Source of the DNA: Fidelibacterota bacterium | Lineage (GTDB): Bacteria > Fidelibacterota > BS150m-G59 | Length of the DNA: 6,234 nucleotides | Direction: 5' to 3' | Assembly: GCA_016784265.1 (NCBI GenBank) | Contig: JADHUZ010000086.1 | Span: 1 to 6,234, forward strand | In this document: positions 5,335-6,234 of the stretch, piece by piece | Position numbering within the stretch: position 1 is the stretch's first letter | How the letters are laid out: the number at the start of each line of letters is the position of its first letter | The notes under the pieces: generated by a model | Seen by the model: only the letters and a program-made list of their open reading frames with translations | Database searches by the model: none | Told to the model about the DNA's origin: nothing | Made by a program: the position numbers and the translations under genes

Positions 5335-6234
5335 TTATTGTAACAAAATCATCTTCTTGGTTTCTGTGAACTTCTGTCCATTCGCGCAATGGCAAATTAG
5401 GCGGTAAAAATAAATCCCACTTGCGATATTTTTTGCGGCAATCATACTGCTTGCGGAGTTCCATGTGACGGAATAACACCCTGCTTTTTGCGTTTGATTC
5501 ACAAGCGTTTTCACCAATTGCCCTCGCAAATTGAAAATTGATAATTGCACATTGCTCATTTTAGGCAGCTGGTAACTGATAACTGTTTCTGGATTGAACG
5601 GGTTTGGTTTGTTTTGTGACAGGCTAAAAGTTTCCGGTAAATATATTCCCGTCGCAATTACTCGCGAATAATAGCCGCCATATCGATTGTTTCCATTCAA
5701 AAATTGCACTTCCAAATCGATTTTTTGTTCCATTTCCCAATCCCAAAATTGCAATTCAATCGTCTCGCCCGCACGATATCCATCAATTTTTTCCGTGCTG
5801 ATATCATCTTCCCACGCAATAACCAAGAACGGCTTTTCATCGGTTATGATGGAATTACCAACGCAGCGCCCACTGGAAAACACAGCCACTTCATCGCCGG
5901 CATTAACCATAAGGCCATCAATTTCCAGCGATTCGATAATCACAGGATAATAATCGCTGGTGCCGGAAGTAAATTCAAAGTGTTGTCCCTCAATAATTGT
6001 TGTTGGTTTTATCGCTGTTTTAGCAAGCGTTTCTGCTGGATAGACCAGCATATCGGCGGTCCACATGCCGAGTTTGTACCCAAAGCCGGGTGCCATATTA
6101 CCAAGCGTAATTGATGTTCCCGGGATATAAAAGGCTTGGCGAGATTTTGCGATGGCAAGATTCTCATTCACGCTTTGCAATGCGTAGGATATTTCCATCG
6201 GCTCGTCGGGCAAATAGGCAACAAAATTCCAGCC
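5335..6234 (-). CDS. Secreted or surface protein with C-terminal T9SS-type sorting domain, 3' part
   Basis: The frame stays open to the right edge, so the N-terminus is missing; 299 residues are visible (numbered from the edge). Residues 1 to about 67 (GWNFVAYLPDEP ... PGFGYKLGM ... LVYP) resemble a beta-rich module common in secreted FCB-group proteins. Residues about 80-195 form a second beta-rich module (AGDEVAVF, GRCVG, then AWEDDIST and DGYRAGETIELQFWD). Residues 199-299 form the sorting domain: ETFSLSQNKPNPFNPET, then VQLSIFNLRGQLVKTL, AGCYSVTWN, ASGIYFYRL and a closing KKMILLQ. In this family the domain directs export across the outer membrane and is usually removed or anchored at the surface. 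No catalytic domain is visible, so what the full protein does is unknown. Three Cys lie in the sorting domain (253, 281, 283), more than is usual in my experience of the family. Confidence 0.85.
   Translation of the reverse strand, partial: GWNFVAYLPDEPMEISYALQSVNENLAIAKSRQAFYIPGTSITLGNMAPGFGYKLGMWTADMLVYPAETLAKTAIKPTTIIEGQHFEFTSGTSDYYPVIIESLEIDGLMVNAGDEVAVFSSGRCVGNSIITDEKPFLVIAWEDDISTEKIDGYRAGETIELQFWDWEMEQKIDLEVQFLNGNNRYGGYYSRVIATGIYLPETFSLSQNKPNPFNPETVISYQLPKMSNVQLSIFNLRGQLVKTLVNQTQKAGCYSVTWNSASSMIAAKNIASGIYFYRLICHCANGQKFTETKKMILLQ
5338..5640 (-). other. C-terminal secretion sorting domain (NPFNPET type)
   Basis: This is the last 101 codons of the right-edge gene. The NPFNP core, the LSIFNLRGQLVKTL strand pair, the SGIYFYRL strand and the short basic-hydrophobic tail TKKMILLQ match the FlgD-Ig-like or type IX sorting domains of FCB bacteria. 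It is the strongest taxonomic clue in the window. Confidence 0.85.

Noticed and set aside
5704..6114. 136-codon plus-strand reading frame
   Set aside because: It lies wholly antisense to the well-supported sorting-domain protein and shows no recognisable domain.

Overview
The window carries five protein genes, two of them cut by its edges, and no RNA genes, mobile elements or CRISPR arrays that I can see. It most likely comes from a diderm bacterium of the FCB superphylum or a neighbouring candidate phylum (for example the Calditrichota, KSB1, Cloacimonadota or Marinimicrobia types). The basis is the right-edge gene, which ends in the 'NPFNPET' type of C-terminal secretion sorting domain abundant in that group, together with an outer-membrane beta-barrel protein at the left edge. 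The exact phylum cannot be settled from this window. Base composition is moderately AT-rich, and ATG, GTG and TTG are all used as starts.

Layout. Positions 3-926 (+) are the 3' part of a porin-like outer-membrane protein ending in a C-terminal Phe. A symmetrical GC hairpin flanked by A and T tracts at 950-978 lies between this gene and the convergent gene 1034-2587 (-), which encodes a ribonuclease of the RNase E/G family with all the key residues. A 277-base divergent intergenic region (2588-2864) with several short repeats separates it from a rightward operon. This operon holds a 602-residue protein (2865-4673) joining the FakA kinase and linker domains to a complete FakB/DegV fatty-acid-binding domain. 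One base later comes plsY (4675-5334), the acyl-phosphate-dependent glycerol-3-phosphate acyltransferase. The plsY stop codon abuts the stop codon of a convergent gene (5335-6234, -), the C-terminal part of a secreted or surface protein with a sorting domain.

How the genes fit together. The central pair reads as a compact lipid-synthesis unit. The fused protein is predicted to bind a free fatty acid and phosphorylate it to acyl-phosphate. PlsY would then transfer the acyl group to glycerol-3-phosphate to give lysophosphatidic acid, the first step of phospholipid synthesis. In well-studied Firmicutes FakA and FakB are separate proteins. Here both are one chain, placed next to the enzyme that consumes their product. 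This is the most interesting part of the window. RNase G is divergently transcribed from this unit and has no obvious functional tie to it. The two edge genes are cell-envelope or secreted proteins.
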